From: Ureibacillus massiliensis 4400831 = CIP 108448 = CCUG 49529 | GTDB lineage: Bacteria; Bacillota; Bacilli; Bacillales_A; Planococcaceae | Assembly: GCF_000772965.1 (NCBI RefSeq) | Contig: NZ_JPVQ01000029.1 | Location: 1 to 41,436, forward strand | DNA length: 41,436 nucleotides | Direction: 5' to 3' | Shown here: one piece after another, positions 17,940 to 26,966 of the stretch | Position numbering within the stretch: position 1 is the stretch's first letter | Layout of the letters: the number at the start of each line of letters is the position of its first letter | Program-made: the position numbers and the translations under genes | The notes under the pieces: model-generated | The model's input: the letters and a program-made list of their open reading frames with translations, nothing else | What the model was told of the DNA's origin: nothing | The model's database searches: none

Positions 17940-18266
17940 TTATTTCCCCACTTTCGTCGGTTGTAATAATGCAATCGGTAACGCTTCTTCAAATTGTTCT
18001 CCACCGAGTCGATATCCCCATGCAAAACGCCCTTTTAAATATTCCACCTTGAAGAATTCACCTGGCGCACCATCGATACGGTAAATTTCACCTTTTTCAA
18101 TACTTTTTGGATCCATTAAATAACTAGCCGCCATTATTGCTTTTCTTTCATATACAGCAAATTCATTCACAATACCAAGCTGTTCGGCTTTTCTTGCTTT
18201 TTCCTTAAGCTTTGCAATTTCCTCTCTTAGCTCTTGCTCGGACATTTGTGCATAGCTTTTTTCCAT
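17940..18266 (-). CDS. yfhH: YfhH family protein (DUF1811)
   Basis: A 108-residue protein. The N-terminal half (MSEQELREEIAKLKEKARKAE) is a charged helix. The second half is a small beta-rich domain (GEIYRIDGAPGEFFKVEYLKGRFAWGYR) like the DUF1811 structures. Function is unknown. The ATG at 18266 has AAAGGAGA upstream inside the end of recX, from which it is separated by one base. It is always next to recX in Bacillus relatives. Confidence 0.87.
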   Translation of the reverse strand: MEKSYAQMSEQELREEIAKLKEKARKAEQLGIVNEFAVYERKAIMAASYLMDPKSIEKGEIYRIDGAPGEFFKVEYLKGRFAWGYRLGGEQFEEALPIALLQPTKVGK

Positions 18267-18267
18267 T

Positions 18268-19068
18268 TTATTCGCTCTCCTTTTCTTCGATAAACCCTTC
18301 AATCACATCTATCGGAAAACCCTTTTGATATAAAGCTTGTTTTATTTTCATATGCAGTTCATTGCCAGTGAATTTTGCGGAATACTTTTTCCACAGCTTT
18401 TCACCTTGCTGCTCGATCATTTGTTGCCAATCTTCATCTTCTCGCTGCAAGTCAATTTGGTCAAGTATTTGATTTATTATATCGAAGGAATACCCTTTTC
18501 GCATTAACAGCTCTTGTATTTTTTGCTTTACTTGAGAAGGCGTTTTTTTTGCATTGGATTTAACTGCTTTTCGAGCCAAATCCTTTGCAATTTCCAATTG
18601 TTCTTCGTATGTAAATGTATTTAACACTTTTTCTTGCGTTTTTTTATCTATACCTTTTTTTATTAAATCCTGCTTTATTGCCTTAGGACCTTTTTTTGCG
18701 GTTTTCTTTTTCGTCTCAAGCAGTGCTTTTGAATAGGTTTCATCATTAAGAAATCCGAGTTTTTCTAACTTTCGTATCGCTTCAATAGTTACTGCTTCTC
18801 CAAAACCAATATCAAGCAATTTCTTTTTCACTTCAAATTCACTTCGCATTTGAAAACTTAGAAAATTAAGTGCTCGATTAAAGGCTTTAGCAATTTCATC
18901 CTCATATGTAATTTCATCAATTTCAAATTGGTCGAGTACTTTTCCTTTTGTTAAGCCAAACTTTATAAGTGTCGACTCATCAACTGCAAAGGCATATTGA
19001 TCATTCAAATAAATATTATATCGTTCAGGATTATTTTTTTGACGTGCTATTTTTGATATGGCTTGCAT
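18268..19068 (-). CDS. recX: Recombination regulator RecX
   Basis: A 266-residue RecA modulator that binds RecA filaments and controls strand exchange. It consists of repeated three-helix units; sequences such as LGFLNDETYSKALLE and KKGPKAIKQDLIKKGI are characteristic. The length fits the long Bacillus RecX (264). I chose the ATG at 19068 because GGAGCGAG precedes it; the 28 extra upstream residues would be atypical and overlap the pdaA control region. Downstream yfhH and yfhJ are probably co-transcribed. Confidence 0.93.
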   Translation of the reverse strand: MQAISKIARQKNNPERYNIYLNDQYAFAVDESTLIKFGLTKGKVLDQFEIDEITYEDEIAKAFNRALNFLSFQMRSEFEVKKKLLDIGFGEAVTIEAIRKLEKLGFLNDETYSKALLETKKKTAKKGPKAIKQDLIKKGIDKKTQEKVLNTFTYEEQLEIAKDLARKAVKSNAKKTPSQVKQKIQELLMRKGYSFDIINQILDQIDLQREDEDWQQMIEQQGEKLWKKYSAKFTGNELHMKIKQALYQKGFPIDVIEGFIEEKESE

Positions 19069-19171
19069 CAGACTCGCTCCTTCTAATGCTAGTATACATT
19101 GTTTTTTAAGTTGTTTCATTTGGGAAACATTTTCATATTTTTTATATTTCAATAATGTTTCTTATTCAATT

Positions 19172-19201
19172 TGCATAATGAAAGCCTATTAGCACATTCT
19201 A
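19172..19201 (+). promoter_or_regulatory. Sigma-G-like promoter of pdaA
   Basis: TGCATA (19172-19177), a 17-nt spacer and CATTCTA (19195-19201) fit the forespore sigma-G pattern TGMATA-N17/18-CATNNTA. It lies 27 bp before the pdaA ATG. B. subtilis pdaA is made in the forespore under sigma-G, so the match fits. Confidence 0.65.
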
Positions 19202-19227
19202 AATTAGACAAAGGAGGCTTTACTTTC

Positions 19228-20028
19228 ATGTGGAAACATCACATTTTAGGTAGTATGTTAGTCGCCATTGTAGTTGCTTTGGCTTTTACATTCGCTCCAT
19301 CAAATACTGCATACGCGAAAACTTATAATTGGGGATTCACTAAATCAAAAGAAGGAAAACCAGCAGATGCGGGCCATGAATTAGAGGCAGTTTTAAAGGA
19401 ATATGACGCCATTTATAAAGGAAGACCCGATGAAAAAGTTATCTACTTAACCTTTGATAACGGTTTTGAAAACGGGCATACAGAAAGTATATTAAATACT
19501 TTAAGAGAAGAAAATGTAAAAGCGACATTTTTCTTAACGGGGCATTATTTAAAAAGTGCAACGGACCTTGTTAAACGGATGATTGATGAAGGACATACGA
19601 TTGGAAATCATTCTTATGGTCATCCGAATATGGCCAACTTGCCAGAGGAGAAAATGATTGATGAATGGAAGAAGTTTGATAAATTACTAAATGAACTTAC
19701 AGGTGTAGAACGTACTTATTTTGTTCGTCCTCCTGAAGGGGTATTTAGCGAAAAAGTATTAGAGATAGGAAATCGTCATGGATATCGACATATTTTCTGG
19801 TCTATTGCATTTGTAGACTGGGATAAAAATTCTCAAAAAGGTTGGGAATATGCTTACGATGAACTAATGAAGCAATTACATCCTGGCGGAATAATTCTAA
19901 TGCATACAGTAGCAAAACATAATGCGGATGCAATGCCAAAATTCATCCAAGAAGCCAAAAAACAAGGCTACCGATTTGGTACACTTGATGAGTTAGTAAC
20001 TGACTTCACCTTAGAAAGAAAAAATTAA
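19228..20028 (+). CDS. pdaA: N-acetylmuramic acid deacetylase PdaA (spore cortex)
   Basis: A 266-residue polysaccharide deacetylase (carbohydrate esterase 4) with a cleaved signal peptide (about 1-29). It removes the acetyl group from muramic acid, a step to the muramic-delta-lactam that cortex-lytic enzymes recognise at germination. The metal motif appears as TFDNGFENGHT (Asn in place of the second Asp, typical of PdaA) and HSYGHPN. VRPPEGVFS and the C-terminal LHPGGIILMHT complete the five CE4 motifs. The ATG at 19228 follows AAGGAGG. Confidence 0.93.
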   Translation: MWKHHILGSMLVAIVVALAFTFAPSNTAYAKTYNWGFTKSKEGKPADAGHELEAVLKEYDAIYKGRPDEKVIYLTFDNGFENGHTESILNTLREENVKATFFLTGHYLKSATDLVKRMIDEGHTIGNHSYGHPNMANLPEEKMIDEWKKFDKLLNELTGVERTYFVRPPEGVFSEKVLEIGNRHGYRHIFWSIAFVDWDKNSQKGWEYAYDELMKQLHPGGIILMHTVAKHNADAMPKFIQEAKKQGYRFGTLDELVTDFTLERKN

Positions 20029-20044
20029 TCTAATTTAAAACATT

Positions 20045-20079
20045 TAAAGGGATCTTCAAAAAATCTGAAGATCCCTTTA
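20045..20079. terminator. Bidirectional terminator between pdaA and ribH
   Basis: TAAAGGGATCTTC and GAAGATCCCTTTA form a perfect 13-bp stem with T-rich flanks on both sides. Confidence 0.9.
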
Positions 20080-20084
20080 TATAT

Positions 20085-20555
20085 TTATTTTTTAAACATT
20101 TGATTTAGATTAGCCATTTCGATAGCAGAAACGGCTGAATCATATCCTTTATTTCCTGCCTTCGTACCAGCTCGTTCAATTGCTTGTTCAATATTTTCAG
20201 TTGTTACAATACCAAAAATGACTGGAACATTTGTATCTAACGAAACCTTTGCGATTCCTTTTGCGGACTCGCTACAAACGTAATCATAGTGTGAAGTTGC
20301 ACCTCGTATAACAGTTCCTAAGCCAATAACAGCGTCATATTGATTGGTTTCAACCATTTGCTTTGAAATGAATGGTACTTCAAATGCCCCTGGCACCCAT
20401 GCAATATCAATATTATCTTCATGTACACCATGTCTTTTAAGTCCATCTAAAGCGCCGTCTAATAATTTGCTTGTAATAAACTCATTAAACCTACCTACTA
20501 CAACTCCAATTTTTAAATCTGTACCAATTAATTGTGCTTCAAATACTTTTCCCAT
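20085..20555 (-). CDS. ribH: 6,7-dimethyl-8-ribityllumazine synthase
   Basis: A 156-residue enzyme that joins 3,4-dihydroxy-2-butanone-4-phosphate with the ribitylamino-pyrimidinedione to make lumazine; it usually assembles as a 60-mer shell. [38 protein letters not shown] and a family-type [24 protein letters not shown] segment cover the active site, with H in SHYDYV as proton donor. It starts two bases after ribB ends, with AAAGGAGAT in the overlap, and is last in the riboflavin operon. Confidence 0.96.
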   Translation of the reverse strand: MGKVFEAQLIGTDLKIGVVVGRFNEFITSKLLDGALDGLKRHGVHEDNIDIAWVPGAFEVPFISKQMVETNQYDAVIGLGTVIRGATSHYDYVCSESAKGIAKVSLDTNVPVIFGIVTTENIEQAIERAGTKAGNKGYDSAVSAIEMANLNQMFKK

Positions 20556-20557
20556 TT

Positions 20558-21214
20558 TTATTCAATCTCCTTTTGTACTAATTCAGCTAAAGAGCTTTCA
20601 TTTTTAATTCGGTATTGAACTAAATCCTCTATTGAGATAAGTTTCAATCCGTGTTGTTTAGCAAATAGTATTAAATCATCTAAACGTAACATGTTCCCAT
20701 CATCACCCATAATTTCACAAATAACTCCGGCTGGAAAACTATCGCATGCTCTTGCTAAATCTACCGCAGCTTCAGTATGTCCCCTACGTTCTAGAACACC
20801 ATTATTCTTCGCAACTAATGGGAATACATGACCAGGTCTTCTAAAATGTTCTTTTTGAGCATCTTGTTTAATCATAGATACAATGGTATGCGAACGTTCA
20901 TAAGCACTAATACCAGTTGTCGTATCGACATGATCCACACTAACGGTAAAAGCCGTTTGATGATTGTCAGTATTTTTCTTTACCATTGGATTCAGTTGCA
21001 AATTTTCTGCGAGTTCCTCTGTAATCGGCATACAAATTAATCCTCTACCGTATTTAGCCATAAAATTAATATTTTCAGGTGTTGCATACTCTGCCAATAC
21101 TAAAAAATCTCCTTCATTTTCACGATTCTCATCATCAACAACAATAATGGCCTTACCTTTTTTCAAATCTTCGATTGCTTCTTCAATTGTATTTAACAAA
21201 ATGAAATCACCCAT
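20558..21214 (-). CDS. ribB: 3,4-dihydroxy-2-butanone-4-phosphate synthase, lacking the GTP cyclohydrolase II half
   Basis: This enzyme makes the four-carbon precursor from ribulose-5-phosphate. [13 protein letters not shown] holds the acidic metal/catalytic residues, and [30 protein letters not shown] is present. B. subtilis RibBA is about 400 residues; this one is about 218 and stops right after [11 protein letters not shown], where the GTP cyclohydrolase II domain should begin. The stop is followed cleanly by ribH, so it is a neat monofunctional gene. The start is uncertain: ATG 21214, TTG 21220 overlapping the ribE stop, or TTG 21199 behind GGGTGAT. All allow coupling to ribE. Confidence 0.92.
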   Translation of the reverse strand: MGDFILLNTIEEAIEDLKKGKAIIVVDDENRENEGDFLVLAEYATPENINFMAKYGRGLICMPITEELAENLQLNPMVKKNTDNHQTAFTVSVDHVDTTTGISAYERSHTIVSMIKQDAQKEHFRRPGHVFPLVAKNNGVLERRGHTEAAVDLARACDSFPAGVICEIMGDDGNMLRLDDLILFAKQHGLKLISIEDLVQYRIKNESSLAELVQKEIE

Positions 21215-21216
21215 TC

Positions 21217-21855
21217 TCAAAATCCATTTTTTCTTAAAAAATCGATTGTGATATTTGATTTTTTATCTATATTTCCTAAATGATGTAATACATACTTCCC
21301 TAATAGATCCGTCTCAATATTTACTTGATCCCCGACTTTTTTTATTCCCAATACCGTTTCCTTAAACGTGTGAGGAATTAACGAAATGGTAAGGCTTTTT
21401 TCGGACACTTTAAAAAGCGTTAAACTAGTTCCATCGACTGTGATAGAACCTTTAGGAATGCAGTTCTCAGTAAGTTCTTTTGGAGCTTCGATTTCAATAT
21501 ATACTGCATTGGCAACAGGTTTAATACTCCTTATAATTCCAACACCGTCAACATGGCCCGCAACAATATGACCACCAAATCTACCGTTTGCAAGCATGGC
21601 TCTTTCCAAATTCACATAGTCACCAATTTTCAGTTTGTGAATGTTTGTTGCTTTAACTGTTTCTGGCATAACATCGACTGTCATTTCATTTTTAGTGAAA
21701 TTTGTAATTGTTAAACAAACGCCATTTACAGAAACACTATCACCTAAATTGGCATCAGATAAAATTTTGCTGCACTGCAATGATAGTTCCATACTTACAT
21801 CATCTTTCTTTAATGCAGTTACTCTTCCTAACTCTTCAATAATTCCTGTAAACAT
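21217..21855 (-). CDS. ribE: Riboflavin synthase (alpha subunit)
   Basis: A 212-residue enzyme that dismutates two lumazines to riboflavin. It has the expected duplicated beta-barrel: [10 protein letters not shown]...SVNGVCLT in the first half and GHVDGVG...SLT in the second. GGAGGTGAT precedes the ATG. In B. subtilis ribD comes before it; here it is the first gene after the FMN riboswitch. Its last codons overlap a possible start of ribB. Confidence 0.95.
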   Translation of the reverse strand: MFTGIIEELGRVTALKKDDVSMELSLQCSKILSDANLGDSVSVNGVCLTITNFTKNEMTVDVMPETVKATNIHKLKIGDYVNLERAMLANGRFGGHIVAGHVDGVGIIRSIKPVANAVYIEIEAPKELTENCIPKGSITVDGTSLTLFKVSEKSLTISLIPHTFKETVLGIKKVGDQVNIETDLLGKYVLHHLGNIDKKSNITIDFLRKNGF

Positions 21856-21882
21856 AAATCACCTCCATGTATTTTTCGCAAC

Positions 21883-21928
21883 AAAAATCCCCCTTCAAAC
21901 TGATAGTTAAAGGGGGTGGGAGATTTTT
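21883..21928 (-). terminator. Second terminator-like hairpin, just ahead of ribE
   Basis: On the minus strand CCCCCTTTAAC...GTTTGAAGGGGG forms a stem followed by ATTTTT, about 30 nt before the ribE start codon. It is downstream of the riboswitch's own terminator and looks like a complete intrinsic terminator. Confidence 0.65.
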
Positions 21929-21990
21929 GAAAATAGGTAGCACAAATAAGCCTTCTTGATGAATAACATCAAAAGGAAGATTATGCCATA

Positions 21991-22024
21991 TAAAAATCCC
22001 GCTTACCTAAAAGAAGCGGGATTA
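21991..22024 (-). terminator. Riboswitch terminator in the rib leader
   Basis: On the minus strand TAATCCCGCTT...AAGCGGGATTTTTA is a stem followed by T5, about 70 nt after the FMN aptamer. It is the expected expression platform. Confidence 0.8.
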
Positions 22025-22093
22025 GATTTGTAATGTAAAAAAGTCAATAAGAAACTAGTCCATTAAATATAAATTTAATGGATTTTACATTTA

Positions 22094-22220
22094 CATCCTT
22101 CTCCCATCCAGACTTTAACTGTCGGCTTTGGATTCGCACCAAATCCTGCTCGTATTTGAGCTCACGGGCTTAGAATTACTTCATCACCGTCGATTGGGAA
22201 TTTCACCCGACCCCGAAGGA
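22094..22220 (-). ncRNA. FMN riboswitch (RFN element)
   Basis: On the minus strand the aptamer runs from CCTTCGGGG through CGGGTGAAATTCCC, ACGGTGATGAAG, AGCCCGTGAGC and GCCGACAGT to TCTGGATGGGAGAAGG. These are the conserved RFN blocks in order, with P1 formed by TCCTTC/GAAGGA. It binds flavin mononucleotide and ends transcription when FMN is plentiful. It controls ribE-ribB-ribH. An extra stem, CTAGCAA/TTGCTAG (22224-22255), precedes it. Confidence 0.97.
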
Positions 22221-22343
22221 CTTCTAGCAAAAGAAAGGAAAACCTACCTTGCTAGACATTATTAAATTAATTACCATATTATCACTATTTCGCAGTAATA
22301 GCCATTAATTAAAATGATTAATAACCCTTTCCACTTACTTCAC

Positions 22344-22371
22344 TTGCTTTCATAATACTCTTCGTTATAAT
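22344..22371 (+). promoter_or_regulatory. Promoter of rlmD
   Basis: TTGCTT (22344-22349) and a consensus TATAAT (22366-22371) are 16 nt apart, 35 nt before the rlmD start codon. Confidence 0.55.
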
Positions 22372-22405
22372 GATAAGATGAGTAAAATAAAGGACGTGAA
22401 CGCTT

Positions 22406-23788
22406 TTGAGCGATAATAAAGTATTGATGGAAGTTGGTCAAAAATTTCCGTTAACAATAAAACGACTTGGCATTAATGGAGAAGGTGTCGGTTTCTATAA
22501 ACGAAATGTAGTATTTGTGAAGGGTGCATTACCTGGTGAAGAAGTGACGGTAAAGGTATCCAAAGTGCAACGTAATTTCGCAGAGGCTGACTTATTGAAT
22601 GTTCGAAAGGAGTCTGAATATCGACAAGAACCAAGCTGTCCAGTTTATGCAGAATGTGGTGGTTGTCAGCTTCAGCATTTAACCTACGGGGGACAATTAA
22701 AAGAAAAACGTGACATGGTTTTGCAATCACTTGAAAAATATGTTAAACCAATCGCAGCTACATTAGAAGTGAGACCTACTATCGGAATGGACAATCCTTG
22801 GCATTATCGTAATAAAAGTTCCTTCCAGGTTCGAAAAGAAGGAAAGCGCGTTTATGCTGGCCTATTCTCAGAAGGCACAAATAAACTGTTAAACATTAAT
22901 GATTGTGCAGTACAACATCCATTAACTTCAAAAATTACAGTGGGTACACGAAAAATTTTACAAAAACTAAATATCTCTATATACGATGGAAAATCATTAA
23001 ACGGGCTTGTTCGTACAATCGTTGTTCGTACCGCCATTGAAACAGGTGAAACACAAGTTTGTTTAGTAACAACTAGAAAAGAGCTTCCACATAAAGAAGA
23101 ATTAATCGAACGTATGTTAAAAATAGATCCAAGTATAGTATCAATTACACAAAATGTTAATCGTGAAAAGACTTCTCTTATTTTCGGAGATGAAACAATT
23201 GTATTATATGGAAAAGAAACGATTCATGAAAAATTAGGTGAGTTAGCATTTGACCTATCATCAAGAGCTTTCTTTCAATTAAATCCTGAACAAACCGTCC
23301 ATTTATATGATGAAATTAAAAGAGCAGCTATGTTAACAGGAAGAGAGACCGTAGTAGATGCTTATTGTGGTGTTGGTACAATTGGGTTATGGCTTGCGCG
23401 TGATGCCAAGGAAGTTCGTGGAATGGATGTAGTCCCAGAAAGTATTGTAGATGCAAAGAAAAATGCGAGAAATCATGGCTTTAAACATGTTCGTTACTAT
23501 ACTGGTACTGCTGAAGAATGGCTAGAAAAATGGCGACGAGAAGGGTTTATCCCTGACGTCATTACGGTAGATCCTCCGCGCACTGGACTTGCACTAAGCT
23601 TCATCAAAACTGTTTTGAAAATTAAACCTAAACGTTTTGTGTATACTTCATGTAACCCATCTACTTTTGCAAAGGACTTGGCTGATCTTACTAAGGTCTA
23701 TAATGTAGAATATATCCAGCCAGTTGATATGTTCCCACAAACAGCAAGGGTAGAAATCGTTGCGAAAATGACTTTAAAAACTAAATAA
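22406..23788 (+). CDS. rlmD: 23S rRNA (uracil-C5)-methyltransferase, RlmD/RlmCD type
   Basis: A 460-residue SAM-dependent enzyme making 5-methyluridine in 23S rRNA. The B. subtilis orthologue RlmCD modifies U747 and U1939. An N-terminal TRAM domain (about 8-66) is followed by Fe-S cysteines C78, C84, C87. The SAM site is [16 protein letters not shown], and the catalytic parts are VDPPRTGL and the nucleophile in YTSCNPSTF. The start is TTG at 22406 with AGGACGTGA upstream, a rather long spacing. A later in-frame ATG has no binding site. Confidence 0.93.
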   Translation: MSDNKVLMEVGQKFPLTIKRLGINGEGVGFYKRNVVFVKGALPGEEVTVKVSKVQRNFAEADLLNVRKESEYRQEPSCPVYAECGGCQLQHLTYGGQLKEKRDMVLQSLEKYVKPIAATLEVRPTIGMDNPWHYRNKSSFQVRKEGKRVYAGLFSEGTNKLLNINDCAVQHPLTSKITVGTRKILQKLNISIYDGKSLNGLVRTIVVRTAIETGETQVCLVTTRKELPHKEELIERMLKIDPSIVSITQNVNREKTSLIFGDETIVLYGKETIHEKLGELAFDLSSRAFFQLNPEQTVHLYDEIKRAAMLTGRETVVDAYCGVGTIGLWLARDAKEVRGMDVVPESIVDAKKNARNHGFKHVRYYTGTAEEWLEKWRREGFIPDVITVDPPRTGLALSFIKTVLKIKPKRFVYTSCNPSTFAKDLADLTKVYNVEYIQPVDMFPQTARVEIVAKMTLKTK

Positions 23789-23810
23789 ATTTAACCAGTC
23801 GTAAGGATAA

Positions 23811-23850
23811 CTGTACCACCATTTAGCAAAACAATTGGTGGTGCAGTTTT
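23811..23850 (+). terminator. Terminator after rlmD
   Basis: CTGTACCACC and GGTGGTGCAG pair around a 16-nt loop, followed by TTTTTCT. Confidence 0.85.
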
Positions 23851-24484
23851 TCTATGGATAAATATAGTTCAGAAGAAATATAAAATGGTGTTATTAAGTA
23901 CATAAATGAAAATGAAAGTTTATTCCGTTAATTTATGTAACATCTTTCTTTATAATTGACTCTTTAGTTAAATACTTCGAAAATAAATAAATTGGAACTA
24001 CACGAAATTCCCTAAAATCGAACGGGAGTTCAAATTACCCTTTATTGACATTACTTTTGTTCACACTCATTTTTTCAAAATTCAATATCACGAATATTTA
24101 TTCACGACTTTTTATAAGCAATAAAATAATATTCATTCCTACTTCCCCCTAACTTAAAATATATTAATATAAAATATTCTCTTTCAAAACATTATATTTT
24201 ACTTCAAACAAAAATTTTCTTACCACCCCTTCATCTAACCTGTTTTACTTCTAATCGATACATTAAAAACCCTTTATTCATAAGGTTATCACCACTTCGC
24301 ATACCCCCTGTTATAAAACAGGAAACAACAATAATTTCTCTTTTAAAATGCAAAAATTCTATTTAAAGAAAATATTTTTTTAAAAATTCTTATTGCAATA
24401 TTATTTTGTTTAATGGTATCTTTTTATCTAAGAATTATTCGCGAAAATTCATAGACTAGAAAAATAGGGGTTGAAAGAGAAATT
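23851..24484. other. Long AT-rich intergenic region before the OFA transporter
   Basis: More than 600 bases with no open reading frame worth calling. It includes two small hairpins, AACC..GGTT (about 24268-24287) and CCTGTTATAAAACAGG (about 24308-24323). A weak promoter pattern, TTGCAA, lies near 24394. I recognise no riboswitch, T-box or repeat. The length is unusual for this gene-dense window, and it may hold the control region of the downstream gene. Confidence 0.5.
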
Positions 24485-25741
24485 ATGAATAAAAATAGAT
24501 GGTTAATTGCGCTTTCAGCTATTGCTATACATTTATCAATAGGCGGTGCATATGCATACAGCGTATATAAAAATCCGATAACTGACGAAATGGGTTGGAG
24601 TACCACTAACGTAACGATCGCATTTACGATTATGATGGGACTAGCTGGATTCGCAGCAGCATTGTTTGGTAGTTTAGTAGAAAAAATGGGTCCAAGAAAA
24701 TCAGCAATCGTTGCAGCTGTTTTATTCGGAGTTGGACAAGCAGGTGCAGGGATTGCAATCTTATCAGACTCTGTTGTTCTTTATTGGTTAACTTATGGCG
24801 TATTAAGTGGGTTAGGTATGGGGATTGGTTATATAGCACCAGTTTCAACATTAGTAAAATGGTTCCCAGATCGACGCGGTTTAGCAACTGGGATGGCCGT
24901 TCTTGGCTTCGGTTCTGGCGCATTAATTACAGCTCCTGTTGCTACATATTTAATGGAAGCTGTTGGCATTTCAAATACTTACTACATTCTTGGAATTAGT
25001 TACTTTATTTTAATGTTACTAGGTGCTCTTTACATTGCTCCACCTACTGAGAATGTTTCTGTTGATAAATATGCAACAAGCCCAGGTGCAAAACCGATTG
25101 CCCAATTATCAGCTAGAGAAGCTGTTAAGACAAAACATTTCTGGATGCTTTGGTCAATGCACTTAGTAAACGTAACAGCTGGGATCATGATGATTTCAGT
25201 CGCATCTCCAATGGCTCAAGAGATCGTTGGATTATCTGTTGCTGGAGCTGCTGCAATGGTTGGTTTAATGGGCTTATTTAATGGAGGAGGACGTCTATTA
25301 TGGGCTGCCGCTTCTGATTATATAGGACGTCATAATGTCTTTGTCATTTTCTTTATCATTCAATTAATTACATTCGTTACATTACCATTTACAACAAACG
25401 TAATTATATTCCAATTATTCATATTCCTTGTAGTTAGCTGTTATGGCGGTGGATTCTCAAATTTACCTGCCTTTGCAAGTGACTTATTCGGTACAAAACA
25501 ACTTGGAGTTATTCATGGTTATTTACTAACAACTTGGTCATTAGGTGGAATATTTGGTCCAATTATTGTAACGTCCATTCGTAATTCAACAAATAGTTAC
25601 ATTCCTGTGTTTTATTTATTCTCATTCTTAATCGGCATTTCACTATGTATTTCATTGTGGATACGTTATGATTTGAAAAAATTGAAGAAACAACAAAAAG
25701 AAGATTCAGTTCAAGTTGGCGATGTTTCAACAATTTCATAA
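24485..25741 (+). CDS. OFA-family MFS transporter (oxalate/formate antiporter-like)
   Basis: A 418-residue, 12-helix major facilitator. The N-terminal GGAYAYSVYKNPITDEMGWS and GMGIGYIAPVSTLVKWFPDRRGLATGMAV are hallmarks of the OFA group. The substrate is probably a small monocarboxylate but cannot be read from sequence; oxalate is not proven. AAAGAG precedes the ATG. It stands alone behind a long untranslated region, so it may be specifically regulated. Confidence 0.85.
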   Translation: MNKNRWLIALSAIAIHLSIGGAYAYSVYKNPITDEMGWSTTNVTIAFTIMMGLAGFAAALFGSLVEKMGPRKSAIVAAVLFGVGQAGAGIAILSDSVVLYWLTYGVLSGLGMGIGYIAPVSTLVKWFPDRRGLATGMAVLGFGSGALITAPVATYLMEAVGISNTYYILGISYFILMLLGALYIAPPTENVSVDKYATSPGAKPIAQLSAREAVKTKHFWMLWSMHLVNVTAGIMMISVASPMAQEIVGLSVAGAAAMVGLMGLFNGGGRLLWAAASDYIGRHNVFVIFFIIQLITFVTLPFTTNVIIFQLFIFLVVSCYGGGFSNLPAFASDLFGTKQLGVIHGYLLTTWSLGGIFGPIIVTSIRNSTNSYIPVFYLFSFLIGISLCISLWIRYDLKKLKKQQKEDSVQVGDVSTIS

Positions 25742-25750
25742 ATAAAAAAA

Positions 25751-25785
25751 CTGCCACGATTTTAATAATCGTAGGCAGTTTTTTT
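25751..25785. terminator. Bidirectional terminator after the OFA transporter
   Basis: CTGCCACGAT and ATCGTAGGCAG form a stem with one bulged base. It is followed by T7 and preceded by A7, so it can serve both convergent units. Confidence 0.88.
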
Positions 25786-25805
25786 AAGGATTAATTCCCC
25801 CGTTT

Positions 25806-26906
25806 TTAGTTCATAAAGAACGTTGCAAATAAAATGATGACAATCGGTAAAATGATAATAAGATATCCTAAAGGATTTGCAAAATTAATCGTCCATCCTA
25901 CACCAAATCTTTTTTCAACAAAGATAGATGGATCATTTTTATTGAAGTACCATAAGCCACCCTTCCAATATTGATCATCATCTATATCCGTAATATTTCC
26001 TTCTATCACTGTACTTTCTTCCTTATCTAATCGACCAACCTTCAATGCGAAAATGATTGTTCCTATTAAAATAATGGCTAATGCTCCAAACGGAAGTATC
26101 AGTTTTAATAATGACCCTTCAAATAAGTTTGGGTGAATGGTTGTTAATTGGAAGAAGCTCATCATGATTGTAATAACTAAAAGCACTATAAATAGTAACC
26201 AACTAGAATATTTACGCATTCCTAATTGTCTTCTTTTAGATGCTATTGCATTTGTTGCACTTAATTTTATGCCTGAATTTTTCGTTGCAATATGAATTCC
26301 TGTAAACATCATTTGCATGATTAATAAAAATAAAGATGATTGAATTGCAGAAAAAGGTGTCTTTTCAGTAAAAGCATCAGGCTCACCATTTGGTCCCCAA
26401 TGTGTAGGGATTTCATTTGGCAGTAAATCATAATTCATAAATGTATAAATAATGAGTCCAATCGTAACAATCATCGGTAGTGTATAAACATACCATGGAA
26501 GCATCTCATCTTGATTACGAATGTTCAAATCTGTAACCGTTACTTGCTTTAAATTCTCTGTCCATTTTTCTGCTTGCTTTAATTGCTTCGTCTTACCATG
26601 AAAATAAAAGTACAATGAAATACTAAAGATTATTATCGCAAATTGAATACTTGCTCCAACTATTACGATTTGTTCATCTGATAATTGATTTATTAAAGCC
26701 CAAGCAGCATAGAGCACTAATGAAATAGCAGAAACAGTGAAAGTCGCAATTGCATATTGCTTTTTAAATTGTGCAAGCTTTGGTTCCTCAATATTCTGCT
26801 CTGGTATCGAAACGCCAAACACAACTGTTTTTTTGACTAAGAAAGGTATGAGCGTCTGAACAATGACCAAAGATAAAATGATTACAAAAAATATAAGTAA
26901 TGCCAT
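25806..26906 (-). CDS. DUF1648/DUF5808 membrane protein
   Basis: A 366-residue integral membrane protein with about eight helices. The DUF1648 part includes NEIPTHWGPNGEPDAFTEK near the middle (about residues 165-190). The C-terminal YWKGGLWYFNKNDPSIFVEKR segment with GWTINFANP is the DUF5808 signature. Relatives are typically encoded directly after a short GntR regulator, as here, and some DUF1648 proteins (SdpI type) give immunity to killing factors. The function of this one is unknown. GAGGAG precedes the ATG. Confidence 0.8.
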   Translation of the reverse strand: MALLIFFVIILSLVIVQTLIPFLVKKTVVFGVSIPEQNIEEPKLAQFKKQYAIATFTVSAISLVLYAAWALINQLSDEQIVIVGASIQFAIIIFSISLYFYFHGKTKQLKQAEKWTENLKQVTVTDLNIRNQDEMLPWYVYTLPMIVTIGLIIYTFMNYDLLPNEIPTHWGPNGEPDAFTEKTPFSAIQSSLFLLIMQMMFTGIHIATKNSGIKLSATNAIASKRRQLGMRKYSSWLLFIVLLVITIMMSFFQLTTIHPNLFEGSLLKLILPFGALAIILIGTIIFALKVGRLDKEESTVIEGNITDIDDDQYWKGGLWYFNKNDPSIFVEKRFGVGWTINFANPLGYLIIILPIVIILFATFFMN

Positions 26907-26932
26907 TGATTTTTCCTCCTCTATATTTTCTT

Positions 26933-26954
26933 AACTAAGCCTGTTTGCTTAGTT
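26933..26954 (-). repeat. Hairpin between gntR and the DUF1648 gene
   Basis: AACTAAGC and GCTTAGTT form a perfect 8-bp stem with a 6-nt loop in the 60-nt gap. It has no T run on the transcribed (minus) strand, so it may adjust the ratio of the two products rather than end transcription. Its T run is on the plus strand. Confidence 0.45.
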
Positions 26955-26966
26955 TTTTAACTTGAA

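Noticed and set aside
21883..21928. Reading the hairpin ahead of ribE as a second FMN aptamer
   Set aside because: It has none of the conserved RFN blocks; it is a simple stem with a T run.
24630..24923. 97-codon minus-strand frame inside the OFA transporter gene
   Set aside because: Antisense shadow with Leu/Gln-rich composition and no initiation signal.
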